Numbered from the stretch's first letter, positions 31,898 through 45,254 are shown. The stretch is DNA of 64,000 bases from Henckelia pumila (GCF_033568475.1 NC_133123.1:3968001-4032000), one strand, 5' to 3'. Numbers and translations are program-made. Notes: generated by a model from the sequence alone, not told the origin.

Positions 31898-33043
31898 AAA
31901 TTCTATCAAGTGCCAATAGAAATGTGTACGTGGTAGCCTTGAATGGAAGGGAACCATGCAAGCCTAAAAATATCCATTGTTAGGTAACTTTCCGAGTTAA
32001 CTCCACACGACGCAATTCCTCCTCACCCATTGGTTCTCCTTTGCCACTTGTGATCCGAAACATTCCGAGTCAACGTCTATTCTTTGAGTTGTCATTCCAC
32101 ATTCAATATGCACTTGGTGTAATAACTTGTTAGCAACTACGAGAGACTTCTTCGCGATTTAAATTGTACAAAAATTCAAACGTTATGGTTGGATCGTTCT
32201 TGACATTGCATTTATCAAAACTATTTTTTTTTATTTGGCTTATGATCATCATTGGCGCCATGCATGCATTCTCGTTCACAATCTGCATGACTTTGGAAAA
32301 ACAACCTTAAGAAAGATCTCGATCTGTCAAGTTTGCATTCATTTTGTGACTTGAACGTATTGGATACTAATAGATACACGTATAAGTTTCAAGAAGCCGA
32401 TATGCCGCCACATAAATGATTTTCTTGGTGGATGAGAAGTAATAAGATCGATCCCACATCAACTTCCGAATAAATTATATATGTAGCAAACAATGAGTAT
32501 ATGGGGATTCGCATGTTTCAACAACTACTTATCGTTGACATTCAACATCAGTTCATCCAGCTCGTTTACTACTCCTTATTTGTTTGTTTGTTTATTTTAC
32601 TTGAGCTCTATTTGACTAAGAGAAGGGTTGAAGGATATGTGGAACAAACTTCAAAAAATATATATATTTTTTCTATGTACTTAACTGAAACTAAACTAGA
32701 TTTGTACATGTGGGGTGGTGACTAGATGATGCATGTGTCAATTGTAGGTAACAGATAATGTTACGGTCCTAAAATATATAAAGTTTTGATATGGTGAACA
32801 TACACTTTTTGTACATATGTGAGCATCGACTAAGATGATATTTGTATGTATGTTAAATACACAGGATGTCATCACCTCGATGATTCTCGTATAGATGTTC
32901 ATAATGGACGTTTAATACTATATCAAAACTCTCGATGTATGTCTGTAAAGTGTGAGATAGATTCCAAATTTTTCTTTCGGCCAATTTTTTTTTTAAAAAA
33001 ACATACGAATAAAGGAATTAAGAGTGCATTGAGATTAATTAGA

Positions 33044-33446
33044 GTGTGTTTGACAGAGCTTATAAGCTCTTTAAATTTGTTTGGTAAATTATTTGTCAAA
33101 GAGCTTAATTATAAGTTGTCAAAATAAGTTGTTTGATATATTTTATACTAAAATAAAATGTTTTTTTTAAATATATGTTTAATATTTATGATAAATTTAA
33201 ACTATTTTTGCATATATACTATATATTTACATTACTTTCATAGTATTATATCATTTTTTGGTAATTTTAACAATAAAAAAATCTCATAACACCAAACACA
33301 TCAATATTTTTAAGTTTTTTAAAATAAGTTTGTCCGAACACTTTAACAACTTATTTTTAAAATTAAACCTAACAACATATAAGCTCTTAAAATAGCCTGT
33401 AATTATTAGAACTTACACTATTTTTAATAAGTTTAGGCAAGCACCT
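33044..33446. mobile_element. Probable MITE (about 400 bp)
   Basis: Starts GAGTGTGTTTGACAGAGCTTATAAGC and ends AATAAGTTTAGGCAAGCACC. The ends are roughly inverse in the GTGTTTG-C..AGCTTAT pattern seen in many plant hAT-like MITEs. The inner sequence is AT-rich with repeated AAGCTC/AAGTT motifs. The target duplication is not clear. Confidence 0.4.
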
Positions 33447-34162
33447 TCTAATTTTCCATGTGAAACTCATCTAACCAGCAAAATTAGGGGCTATTATTAG
33501 TGAAGAAAAATATGAAAGCTGCAAAAATATAGATAATCATGATGTAAGTTACTCCCATTATGACTTGGTATTTATTTATAATAATATTAATGGGTGAAGT
33601 GAGACGTTTGATATTACAATGAAATCGTTGACGGTTTCGGATTCTTTCACAATCTAAGCACAAATTAAGGACAATTGATCGAGGCACGACTCAAAGAATA
33701 TATATAATTAATAGAGCAAAAACCCCAAAAACGAGCGTTATTAAATTAATTACTCCCACATTGACTATGGCATGCCGCATGTGATTAGTGATAGACAATT
33801 AGACAGTAGACTGGACTTGTTCGTATTAATTTAATCAATTTAGAGGGAATACCGGAACTTTTTTATATATATATAATTTAAGTCTTTAAACAATTTTTTT
33901 TTTAAAAAACTGTTATTTGAAAAATTATTTGCAATAAGTGGTTGCAAATATATCATACGTAGAAATAAATGGAAATGTAGCTATACAAATTTTTTGAAAT
34001 AAAACAAAGCATAATAAGTAGTGATTAAAAATATTAATAAATTAGAACTTCAAAATTAACTTTAAATAAAAAATTTACTATGTATAAGTATAAACTAATT
34101 TTTAAAAAATTACTATGTGTGATACCTTGTATCCGAATTTACTAATATCATTTAATATGTGT

Positions 34163-34322
34163 TAGTCTATGCTACACCAGGAGTGTTTTTCTCCCTATTT
34201 CAATACCATTAGATCATGTGAGACCCATATATTTTTATGAAAATTGACAGATGTCTTGATGATCCAATGGTTGATATTTGACCACATCATAAGGGAGAAG
34301 TACTCCAGGTGTAACATAGAAT
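34163..34322. mobile_element. Short MITE (160 bp) with about 31 bp TIRs
   Basis: Left end TAGTCTATGCTACACCAGGA, right end the inverse of TATTCTATGTTACACCTGGA, with further inverted matching to CTCCC. The internal sequence is unique. Superfamily unknown. Confidence 0.65.
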
Positions 34323-34339
34323 AATCATAATAAAGGGGT

Positions 34340-34421
34340 TAGTCTATGATACACAGGGAATATTTCTCCCCCTATTTCAATACCATTAGATCACGTGAGA
34401 CCCATATATTTTTATGAAAGG
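34340..34421. mobile_element. Partial second copy of the 34163 MITE
   Basis: Repeats the first 80 or so bases of the neighbouring MITE in the same orientation (TAGTCTATGATACAC, then CCATTAGATCACGTGAGACC), after which it departs. It lacks the right end, so it is truncated. Confidence 0.65.
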
Positions 34422-34724
34422 AACGTTCCGTTAAATAGTTAGGTATGAGGATATGGGCTACTTATGGGCCTTTAATATGCAAAAGCGCTGACTAGGCTTT
34501 AGCCCAATTACCAAGGACGAAGTCTTGAGACCTTCTGGTCTCAGATCGAGTATAGCTTATTACTGGTAGTTTTTTTAATTTATTTACATAAATTTAATAT
34601 TTTTTTTGTAATTTTTTTTCTCAATATAAGAAAATATCGTGTTCAGACTTAACTTTCGTCAATAGTGTCGACAAATACATTATATCTTTGTAATCTAAAT
34701 CAAGATTGTACTTACAATATAGAA

Positions 34725-34858
34725 AAATATGCAAAAAGATACGGTTGTGAGTGACAACAGTCAAAAAATACATCGTCTGATTGCACTTGGTAAATATGCA
34801 AAAAGACACGGTTTTGAGTGACAACAGTCAAAAAATACACCGTCTGGTTGCATTTGGT
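34725..34858 (+). repeat. 67 bp tandem repeat, two units
   Basis: Units start AAATATGCAAAAAGA at 34725 and 34792 and both contain GAGTGACAACAGTCAAAAAA, with about half a dozen substitutions. Confidence 0.85.
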
Positions 34859-35351
34859 GAATCATTCTACATTCACTTATCCCAAATTTGTTGTCTTTTT
34901 TTTAATTTATATATCTAGTTGTATTTTTCTTAATTTTATTATACCGTCATTAACAAGTTTTAAAAAAACGTAGAACTTTTTTTTTGACAGTTAACATAGA
35001 ACTATTTTTTATATGAATTAAAATAGAAGTAAAATGAGAAATTAGTATATATTTTTTTTTTGAAAATATATATAAGTTTGTTTTGTTTCTTAACTAATGA
35101 AGTATAATTTTAATTTTAAAAAAATTATATTTAATTAAAAAACCATCTTCCCTCATCTCAGTATTGTATCTGGCGTTCCCCACCTGTTCCTTTATTTTCC
35201 TTCGTTAATTCATTCTGCCGCACAGCAAAGATAAAATATTTTCTTTGAAATCTTGTTTCCGATTTTTACAGCACACAAAACCCCGCAGGATTTTTCTTCC
35301 CGAGTTGCTGAATTAGTTCTAGTTTTTCAGATCGATACAGCATATATACAC

Positions 35352-38300
35352 ATGAAGCGTGGATACGATGATTCTTCGTCGTCGGGTCTTCTTGGACCTC
35401 CCCAATCCAAATTTAAACACAACCCTGAAGGTGTTTTGTCTCTTTTTTTGGTTCTTTGTTTCGAATTAGATTAAATAATTGAGCACCGTCCAAAAGTTCC
35501 TCTTTTTACTAAGGAAAATTTAGTGATTATGCAATTTTTTTGGGTTCTGCTCAATTCTTTTGGTTTTCTGTTTATTTGATCGAGACTCACCCAAAGTTCC
35601 TTTTTTTTTCGATAAAAAAGGTGATTACCTAAAACTTATGGTGTTCTCTTGATTTGATTGTAATTGGAATACTGGTTACAAGAAATTTCGAACCTTTTCC
35701 AATTTTGGTTTTTGATAATAGTGAATTGAGCTTGGCGTAGTGCGACTCATGGATAAGTTATTTGCTATGTTTTATATTTTTGGGTTAGTGTTGGGTATCC
35801 AATATGAAAAAGTTATGCTCAAATAGATGCTGGAGTTGAGCTAAGGGTTTTTTTTTTTTTTTTTTTGGCGTTTTGCATCATTCCTTTTCTTTCGGGGATA
35901 GGAATTATAAGCTTATTTCGTCAGCATTTCATTTTTCATTTGTTGTTTAGGCGATGCCGAATTTTTGGAGGACGAAAGTACTAAGATATTTGCAAGGAAA
36001 GTTGCTGATCATTACAGTGCAAGAACGAATCAGACATTGGAAGAACGGGAAGCAAGCCCTATTATTCACTTGAAGAAACTCAATAACTGGGTATTTGTTG
36101 AGATCAAATTGTACACTTCATTTGTTGTCATTGATATGTTTTACTGTTTTTCAAGTTATCCGGTGAATCAATTCATAGCAAATATAATATTTCTGTTGGA
36201 GTTATCTGTTTTTGTAATCCAATCAAAGCTTGAAACAAGAGATCTTGTTGTATAGTTTCTCATCACCAGTTATATTCAACAGATAAAGAGTGTCTTGATT
36301 CAGCTATACACAAAAAGGGGGGATGCAGTTCTTGATCTGGCTTGTGGAAAGGTGGCGAATGAGCTGAATATTTTGAGATTAATTTGAATTACGCGCACTT
36401 ACATTTTCCTTCTGAAAATAAAAATGTCTCATGTTTTTGCCAGGGTGGTGACCTTATCAAATGGGACAAGGCAAAGATTGGTTATTATGTTGGTATTGAT
36501 ATTGCTGATGGTTCGGTATGTTTTTTTATTATTTAATAATTTGGTGTTTTAACTACATTGGGAATGTTTTCTGTTAATATTAAGGATTATGTTATCTACT
36601 TTGCACCTTTAATTTTATATTCTTGGTTAAATTTACATATTTTCTCCTTAGATTCATAGGTTGTCAAAAGCAATATCAATGTTGCTAAATATTCATAGAT
36701 CATCATCTATTTGATATCATTATCCCTGCTTTGATAACAGATAGAAGATTGCCGCACACGATATAATGGTGATGCAGACCATCACCAACGCCGCAAGAAG
36801 TTTTCCTTTCCTGCCAGGCTCTTATGTGGAGACTGCTTTGAGGTGGGTAGGGAATATATCTTGTTTAAGAGTTTATATTCACATATAAATATAAATGCTA
36901 CTAAACACGTAGATAATTGATTGTCAATACATGTTGATAGCAATGATTTTCACTGATGGCCTGTGGCCGCCTGTGTGACATGCTATCGAAATGTAGAATT
37001 TGTGCCATTGCTTTAAAATATTGGGGTCATACCATTATTATGAGCAATATTTTTGGCACGTGGGCATGGGCTCGGCCCTGCAATATCTAATATCTTGAAT
37101 TTTGAGTGGACGATTTCTTTATATTTGTACACATTAGATCAAAATTCTATAGTTTATGAGTCGATGGCATATGTCCAAGGACAATGCCAACATGGCTGAG
37201 GTTACTAGAATTTCAATTAAGCCATCCAAGTTATCGTTTCGAGTGATCCATCACTTTATATTGTAGGTTCGACTGGATAAAGTTTTGGCAGATGATGCTC
37301 CGTTTGATATCTGCAGCTGCCAGGTTAGGAAGTTTCTTCCTAAGTCCCTCTTATTAGATAATTTAATTGAAACCATCTTCTCCTATCTCTGCTCCCACAT
37401 TTTTTCCTGCAAGTAATGTAATCAAGAGTTGCTTGACTGAGAATTTGAATATTCCCACCATTTAAAAGTTAAAAGGTTTAAGGTATCTTCTTTGTAAGTG
37501 TGTATTCCAATTTTTAACAAAAGGATCTGAAAACCTTGCAAATTTTACAAATCGTAATTATAATGTTAATGTGTATGTTTGAATTTAAAGAGTCGAAAGT
37601 TGAAATTGTGCAGTTTGCTTTGCATTACTCATGGTCTACTGAGGCACGTGCGAGGCGAGCCTTGGCTAATGTATCAGCTTTACTTCGGCCTGGGGGCATC
37701 TTCATTGGAACAATGCCAGATGCCAATGTTATCATTAAAAAGCTTAGAGAAGGTTTGATTTGTGCGAAGTTTAATTTTTTGGGTGCATCGTACTTGGAAG
37801 CAAACATCTCATAAATATTTGTTGATATCTGTTCAATTTATTGCAAACTTAAATGTTACACTATATCTTAAATTTCTCAAATGACCACGGTGAGCAAGTT
37901 TTGGGTGGACATTTTGTTAACAGACTTTCAACATTCTATGCAGCTGATGGACTGGCTTTTGGTAATAGCGTGTACTGGATACGTTTTGATGAAGAATTCG
38001 AAAATAAGGTGAATTTACATTTTAAGAGAAAAAATAATTGAAACATCATATTGATTACTGATTCGGTTTTCTATTTTTGCTTGTTCCAGAAATTTAAATC
38101 TTCAAGTCCCTTCGGAATCAAGTACAAGTTCCACCTTGAGGTAATTTATTCTTTGCCCACATTTTCTTTAATCACTGTTTTGAAGTACCAAAAAATAATC
38201 GTGATGCAGAATTTTAGTCCGTTTATCATCATAATAGGGTGAGTCCTTTTGCAGGATGCAGTTGATTGTCCGGAATGGATTGTCCCTTTTGATGTGTTTA

Positions 38301-38878
38301 AATCATTGGCCGAAGAGGTATTAATTTTTTGCTGATGGATTAATCTGTCGAATTACATGTCGGTATTTCTTTTCAGCTACGCAGCAATCTTATTATTCTT
38401 GCGCCTCTAAAAATATTTAAATCCGGCAGTATGGATTCGAGTTGGTTCTTGTCAAGAACTCACACGCATTTGTGGAAGAATACTTGAAGATACCTGAATA
38501 TATCGAGCTCATGCGAAGACTCGGTGCTTTGGGTGACGGGAAAGAAGACCAAAGTGAGTTCTAACATAAATTTAGGACCAACATCCGAACATGCCATTTG
38601 CATACTAATTTCCGCGAATGTATCTACTTCTGATCTTGGCTTCAGGTACTTTATCACAAGATGAATGGGAGGTGGCCTACTTATATTCAGCCTTTGTCTT
38701 GAGAAAGGTGATCAAAATTATACGCATAAATCATTAAAAGACGTAAACTGTAATTATCTGCATGTGTTTCTTTCAGCGAGGGCAACCGGAACAAAGCCGA
38801 ACGACGAGTGACAGACGGGACAAAGGTAAAATGCATCTGCTGAAGCAGGATGTCATGCACATCAGTGATGAGGTCTAA
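35352..38878 (+). CDS. mRNA cap guanine-N7 methyltransferase (13 exons)
   Basis: Exons: 35352-35430, 35951-36090, 36283-36351, 36444-36515, 36741-36842, 37267-37323, 37614-37752, 37944-38008, 38090-38140, 38255-38317, 38430-38553, 38646-38707, 38777-38878. All introns are GT-AG and the sum is 1125 nt, giving 374 residues. The enzyme transfers a methyl group from S-adenosylmethionine to N7 of the GpppN cap in the nucleus. Seen are the SAM-binding motif VLDLACGKGGDLIKWD (from residue 89), YYVGIDIADGSIEDC, the catalytic-pocket block FALHYSW (174-180), LLRPGGIFIGTMPDANVI, and FKSSSPFGIKYKFHLEDAVD. The length and the start MKRGYDDSSSSG agree with plant MCMT1 proteins. No defect is visible. Confidence 0.95.
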
Positions 38879-40133
38879 TTTTATGATTAATTCTTTTTAA
38901 AGATTCATTTGCCATAATCACACTGAAACAAAACTTCGAGGTTCCTTCGTCTTAGAAAAAGGCTAATGAAAGCCTGCAAATATAATTTGTACTGGATATG
39001 AATCGTGATTGAATACACTTTATGTACCATTCAGTCCGAAAATGTACCCTTGTAATTTACCCAAATAACCATCAATTTTGACAACACGATGGTGGCTCAA
39101 ATTTGACTTGTAGTTTATAGCTCTTCCGACTCTTTTAAGACACCAAGTTTAAGACGAAGTCTTGAGTTATGGAAGAATCATTTTTTATGGGTTTTCGGAT
39201 GAAACTTGAGTTGCAATGACTCAAACTTGAATTATGACTAACAAGTTGCAAAAACCAATCAACAAAAACTGAAAAAACACACACAAAAACAGAAAATGAG
39301 TAGAAATATGTGAATCCCGCCTGCGGTATTTGTTCTGTAATGGCGAAATTCTCGAAAGACCTGGCGGACAAAATAATAATACAAGGAGCCAAAGGACAAG
39401 GTCCAAGAGGGAGGAGACCAATGAGCCGTGAATGCCGCTGTCGTAGGGGTACGTGCGGGACCCACAGGAACCTAGCATTTCATAAATCACCATCATTTTT
39501 AAATGAATTTAATTAATCATGCACATTTTTGTCATTTATATTTTAAGGACCTTCTTAATAATATAAATATTTTTTTAAAAAAAAGGAATCCAATGCCTGC
39601 AAGTGAATCCAACCCGTGAACATTGGCACCCCTTTTTCGAGCTTCTTTGTTTTCAAGTCTTTCCAAAGACCTAACTCATCCCATTTCTAGCATATTTGGT
39701 TACAGACAGGATACCAGTTGAATCTATCTGTCCACCTCATTAATCAAATTTATTTGGATTCAATCATTATATATCCTATTATTAATCGAGTTGGTTTTTT
39801 CTTTTATTTATATACTAAAAATATTTTTTTTTGAATTTATGGCTGTGAATTGTGATCCTCCGCCATATTCTCGGCGCAGCAGATCTTGAAACAGTTGGAG
39901 ATAAGTTCGAAACCAGATATATTTGAATTATATATCAATAATATAATAAGAAGAGATTAAGTAATCAGAATATGAAGAAGAAAGAAGACAATCTTGGCTT
40001 CAAGTTCATCCAGTCCAGATCTTATCAAAAAAATATTTGAGGCCAAACGGAACAAAACCCAGAAGATTATAATTTCTCATTTCATCAGGAGATCTGATTC
40101 CGAAATCTTTACACTACAAAATGTAACATATAG

Positions 40134-40166
<33 letters not shown>

Positions 40167-40249
40167 TATATAATAATAAACATATACAAACAAAAATTAA
40201 ATTACAAAAATAATAGCAACCCATCATTTCTCCAGAGCTTCCGAATCCT
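38879..40249. other. Region between the converging methyltransferase and DUF538 genes
   Basis: Holds both presumed 3' UTRs. A more GC-balanced stretch at 39300-39480 has open frames on both strands, the longest on the minus strand with a hydrophobic segment (LLDLVLWLLVLLFCPP), but none matches a family I know. An AAT microsatellite lies at about 40135-40178. Confidence 0.45.
40135..40178 (+). repeat. AAT microsatellite
   Basis: About ten ATA/AAT units, then a short TATATA interruption and three more. It probably lies in or just beyond the 3' UTR of the DUF538 gene. Confidence 0.85.
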
Positions 40250-40890
40250 TCATCTTTCAGCTGCTACAGATCCCTTCACTTGTCTCATCATCTCATTCAC
40301 CCCATCTGCGTATTGCCAAACACCATAAGATGCTTCAAGAATCAAAGTTATATAAGTGAAGAAAGAGATTGTAGCAGTTTTAAAAGGACAATCAATCCTC
40401 CACAATAAATGAGAGTAAATTCTAATTTAAACCCAAGACTTAACTAATTCCCGGAATTCAAAAGGACAAGAAACCCACCATCGGCGCTGCAATCCGGCGG
40501 ATCCTCGAAGAGGGATAAAGAGAGCTGCTTGTGCGCGAGGCCGATGTCGAAGAGTATGAGGCCGGAGTTGGGATCGTCGACGATGATGTCTTTGACCGGA
40601 AGCCACAGAAAAAGCTCTTCCTGGGAGAGACCCTGAACGCCGGTGAGGCTACCGTAGGTGAGATTAGCTCGCACCTCGCTCTCGTAGAAGGCCATGGTGT
40701 CGAACTTGGTCAGGCAAGGGCCGTCGAGAAACACTTCGAGCAGGCCGGAGCCGGAGAAAGTGTAGGACTTGATTTGCTTGGGGAGGAGGCCGGCCGGAAG
40801 TCCCATGGACTGGAGGAGGTCGTGTATGGAGGAGCAATGGCAGAGCGGGAGAGTGAGGAAGATCAAGAAGAGATACAGGGCGGAAGCCAT
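40250..40890 (-). CDS. DUF538 family protein, secreted (probably 2 exons)
   Basis: Exon 1 is 40890-40479, starting MASALYLF. Exon 2 is 40332-40250, coding SYGVWQYADGVNEMMRQVKG and ending AAER. The join (GATG/GTGGGT donor, CTTGAAG acceptor) is in phase and gives 164 residues, the usual DUF538 size. If the intron is retained, the frame instead stops at 40444 after GGFLVLLNSGN (148 residues). Residues 1 to about 20 are a hydrophobic signal peptide. The DUF538 core follows: IHDLLQSMGLPAGLLPKQI, TYGSLTGVQGLSQEELFLWL and LILFDIGLAHKQLSLSLFED. The family is secreted or vacuolar and widespread in plants; the molecular function is not settled. The exon 2 assignment is my inference from phase and composition. 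Confidence 0.8.
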
Positions 40891-43371
40891 TGATGAATGA
40901 AAGTAATAATACTGAGAAACGCAAAAGGAAAAACCCAAAAAAAATAAAAAAGGGGGAAGAAATAATCGAGGGGTTTAAGGAGTGGTTTAGGGAGGGAGAG
41001 TTTGGAAAGTAGAAAGCCTGTTTTAAAAAAGGAAGCTTATGCTACTTCTTATTCTACTTTACTAAATTGTCCCTCCATATAATAGTAATAATAATTTAAA
41101 AAACTCAAGAACAAATTCGATTCATTTGCAGTTTGCACCCATAATTCATAACGATATTAATATGAAATTATTTTCTCAATCATTAAAGGGTAGGGGTGAT
41201 TTGACAAATTTGCCATTGAATATGCAAGAGTAGTAGCTTTGGGATCTACCTAGCTAGTTTTTGCATGGTGGGACCAAAAATAATGGCATCTAATCAATGA
41301 ATTGTAGGGGGCCGGAGTGCCTCCGTTGTTGTGCGATGCGACAATGATACTTGTCGGAACACTTGTATATTAACAAGGAAATTACGTTTTAATTAGTGGA
41401 TAAGATATGCATTGTAATTGCTTATTATATGGTTTACATTTATTACAATGTTTGCTTTAAATTTGGATGTAAATAGGGGAGAGCTGAATTGTGCCGCATC
41501 TAGCTAGCTTATCTGGGAAAGAGAAAATGATAGCCCATTTGTTTATCCTATTTAAAGTCACATCCAAACATGGCCAATTTTTTGTGAGACATATCAACTA
41601 AGTTGGAAAAGTGTAACCAACTACTTCCCCATTAAGATGTTAATAAATAAATCATGTTAATGTTTTGAGAAGCAGATTATTATCATTTTTGGAATACAAA
41701 TGAATTTTGGCCGAACCAAATTAATAGACAAACGCTGGTTAACTAACCATAGTAGTATGTATATCATGTGACCCCTCGTATAGATACATAGACAATCACA
41801 AATGCGTCTAGTGGTTCATGGTGGGACATCAGATTTCGACGAGGGTAATTCGGTCAGAAGACTAAAAATCCCCAAGAACATTGTAACGGGCGGGTACCGG
41901 ACCCGGAAAGTCAAATTCAAGCATTTATTCATTTAAATATCGCAACCGAAATTTGAATTGCGATTTATTCCAAAAATAAAAGGCGTGGATTTTGGGGTAA
42001 TTTTCGGTTATGCCACTCAGTTGAAAGCATGCCGCAGCGGACACGTCAGAGAGTGTTTACCACTTATTTATTTTTCATTAGAGGGTAGATTCGTTAAATA
42101 ATTAATATTATAGATATTAAAGTAAGGGAAAAAAATTAGAAGTGTATTATTATTTGAAAACAAAACTAAAAGTAAGGGAAAAAAATTAGAAGCGTATAAT
42201 GTAAGCAGAATTACGATCGGTTTTATGGAAGCAGAATTATATTACACCATTTCTTAGATTTCAATTAAATTACATATGTGTTACCTCATAATCTATGTTT
42301 TAAAAAAGAAATTCATAATTGTTTTTTTTAAGTCGAAAATCGGTATTGTTTTTTTAGTACTCACCGAACAAAGGGCTTCGATTGGTGACTTGTTTTTAAG
42401 ATATTTATGACATAGGCCCCACGGGAACCGTTTACTTGCTCATCCGGTTTCCGATTTTTATTTTTATTTTTAATTTCTTTAAAGCAAATAACAGCTAAAA
42501 CTAGGTCTTCCGATTCACTGATCTACAAATCAAAGCAAAGCGGCAAGAGTTTAATTTCAACCTTTTAACATTAATAAGATATTTGGAATCTATCGCAATT
42601 AAGAACCGGCTGCGGTGAATAATATGGTGACGCTGTGTTTTGATAGGTCACATAGGCTGTATTTCAAGAAAAAGCTGAGAAGTATTTCTTAAATATCTTT
42701 CGAACACCACCGTAATATGTAACATGCAAAATATCTAAAGATAATATATAAAATATCTTTTTGCAAGAGATATTTGAAATAATGTTGAGATCCACATAAA
42801 TTTAAAATTTAAAAATTATTATCACAAAAACTCATTTGATATTGTCACATGTTTAAATTTATGAGAAAACTCTGTTACTCGATTCCAATATGACGTGATG
42901 TATGAATCATATAAAAATGGTAATATAATATTTAAATTTTGTATAAAAGAAATAGAGAATGATAATAATAATTAATTATTATTGATGACTTATGTTTTGC
43001 GTAGTGATAAAAATATGAGAAAAAGGAAAACAGTGAACATGTGAGACGACGATGTGAATATATAAAATTAACAATAAGATATCAACAAATGCAAATATTA
43101 TCTTAGATGAGATTATATTTTGCGACTTACATATTACAATTGTTTCACGTCGAATATTAAAACAAATGAAAAAGTAGTTCATGAACCCGTAAGTCTATAA
43201 CAAACAATTGCAAATTACTATTTTACACTAGAGTCTTTGAAAATGTGCAACTAATTTTTGAATTAATTAAAGAATATAAATAAGAAGTTGGTACGTAAAT
43301 TTTGTTTTTCAATGATTTTTAATATGACTTATAAAAAATTTTAAAAAATTATATATTTAATTGGGGAGTAT

Positions 43372-43731
43372 AAGAGTGGGTTTGGATTAAAAGTCAAGAG
43401 AGTCAAAATATTTTTTTATATGTCTTTATTGTTTCTAATGTGTTTGGATAGTACTCTAAAAAAATGTGTTTGGATAAAGTTGAAGTGTTTTTAAGGTAGT
43501 CTTTGCAACCTCTAAAAATAAGTGATCATGGAGATTCTCTTAACAAATTTAAAAGCTCATATTTAGAGTTTTTCAAATATTTTTTTTATAACTCAACTTA
43601 AAAAGTGCTTTCAATTTATTTATTCAAACACAAAATTAAATTATTTTTTTTACTCAAATGTACTTTTAAAATCCAAATTAAAAAAAAATATTTTAAAGTA
43701 AAATATTTTTCTGTAACCAAACTGGCTCTAA
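43372..43731. mobile_element. Probable MITE containing a piece of the 49532 family
   Basis: Ends AGAGTGGGTTTGGATTAAAA and CTGTAACCAAACTGGCTCTA are roughly inverse. Within it, 43494-43555 (GGTAGTCTTTGCAACC, AAATAAGTGATCATGGAGAT) matches the left arm of the palindromic element at 49532-49649. Boundaries are approximate. Confidence 0.45.
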
Positions 43732-44094
43732 ATTTGTAATTAGTTTTGAATTCAGATCAAATTTTCAAGATAAAACTAACTCTAACTTGAAATATGCTTA
43801 GTACAAATAATCAACAAATTTAAAACATCATTATTTGCATTAATGATATTGACACTAATTGAAAACATCATTGTTTGAAAGACTGGAGCAGAACAGGAGA
43901 AGCAGAAACAAAAACAGAAGAGAAGAGAAGAAGAACTGAGTTGCAAAATTGTTGTGTTTGAAGGACCGGAGAATGTCGTTATCTCTAAGCACACAAATTC
44001 CATACGAATAGTCACAAGCTGCCATTCAAAAGGCCATTAATTGCTAGATAGAGCACCAACAACCAGCCATATGGAGTACCGACAATCTACCCAG

Positions 44095-44184
44095 CAGAAG
44101 AACCAATTTCTTATCGGAAAATTCAAAAAATAAAATCCAACAGAAGCACCAATTTCTCATCCGAAAATTGAAAAAATAAAATAG
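44095..44184 (+). repeat. 46 bp tandem repeat, two units
   Basis: Units start CAGAAG at 44095 and 44141, each followed by ACCAATTTCT-ATC-GAAAATT. A few substitutions separate them. Confidence 0.8.
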
Positions 44185-45254
44185 AGCAAAAAGTGGCTAA
44201 CACTGCGTAGACGATTTTTGTCTTGATTGGTCCGACATTCGATGCACCAAAGTCGTGTTCGTACGCTTGCATTCAAATTAACCATATATTTTTCCAGTGC
44301 GAATCGATTCCTTGATTTGCACCTGCTACACAGGCGCACACGCAAGAGTTTTTTGACCAATCATTCTTACATCTTCATAAAGTGTAACATAATATAAGTT
44401 CATCAATGACATATTAATTTATTTTTCCACGCGAGACACTCTTTTATTCCACACACTTAATCATCTACTTTAATAAACTCAATAACTTATTCGATTTTCA
44501 TTCACATAAATGAAAAGTCCAATGCCTAAGTCCAAAGTCCAACATGACATATCTAGGTAAATTATTGGAGAATTTCTCTAGGGTTTTGTGAATCATTATA
44601 TAATTGTGATGATGAGCATGAACTTCACTTGATTTGGCGAGATCCATCCCAATCCTTTGGCTTTCTTATACGGAGAGAATTTGTTCTCAAACATCAAATT
44701 TTAAAAATGAATAATCTAGAGGCATGAATCCAAATTATGATATTTTCGCTCAAATTCTCAATCAAGTAATAAGATGATCATATACTAAAATTAGCCGGCC
44801 TAACATTATTGAGTTATGTTGGGAACATTATGCATGCGTTACAAACATAGGGCTTTATTCGCAGCAAGAAGCCTTAAACAATATTTCCCATGTTGATGAT
44901 TGAATGAATTAAGTTAGCTTGTGATATAATTTGATCGATCATGAGTAAAATATTTTTTTTGATATGAATGTAGCCAACTACTTGTTTGTTGTAGCAGCAG
45001 CCGACACATGTTGCATATAGCACATGCTTCCTTTAATGGTGGACTAAATGTTTTTTATGGATCGGAAGTAGAAGACGATGATTGTTAATTTATTAGCTCA
45101 TTTGCTTTCTTTTACTGATTGCAAAGGGTTGTCTTGCTAACCATCCAACATACTCTGATTTCAGTTGTTTGCAAGAAGACACTCGCTCATCGGCTGCTTT
45201 GATTAATTCAAAGCCGACGAGTTGCCAACTCTCAAATTGCATTTTTGTTAAATA

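Larger units (their letters stand above)
30144..35250. other. Intergenic, 5.1 kb, no gene recognised
   Basis: AT-rich sequence with many stops in all frames. It contains the tandem repeats, microsatellite and MITE-like units listed separately. A weak inverted pair also occurs at about 32780-32935 (AGTTTTGATATGG / TATATCAAAACT). The last few hundred bases before 35352 must hold the promoter of the cap methyltransferase gene; no clear TATA box is seen there. Confidence 0.6.

Noticed and set aside
32043-32062. Sequence resembling part of a miR399 target (TTCTCCTTTGCCAC)
   Set aside because: Too many mismatches to the known target consensus, no repeated sites, and no transcript around it.
34528-34556. 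GAGACC-TTCT-GGTCTC hairpin, terminator-like
   Set aside because: A 6 bp stem in plant intergenic DNA is expected by chance; intrinsic terminators are not used by nuclear Pol II genes.
39221-39496. Open frames with a hydrophobic segment between the methyltransferase and DUF538 genes
   Set aside because: Open on both strands over the same bases, no recognisable motif, no supporting splice pattern; kept only as a note in the intergenic entry.
41880-42060. Stretch with GGGCGGGTACCGGACCCGG, considered as an LTR end or promoter
   Set aside because: No matching partner, no TG...CA boundary and no coding sequence beside it, so no call could be supported.
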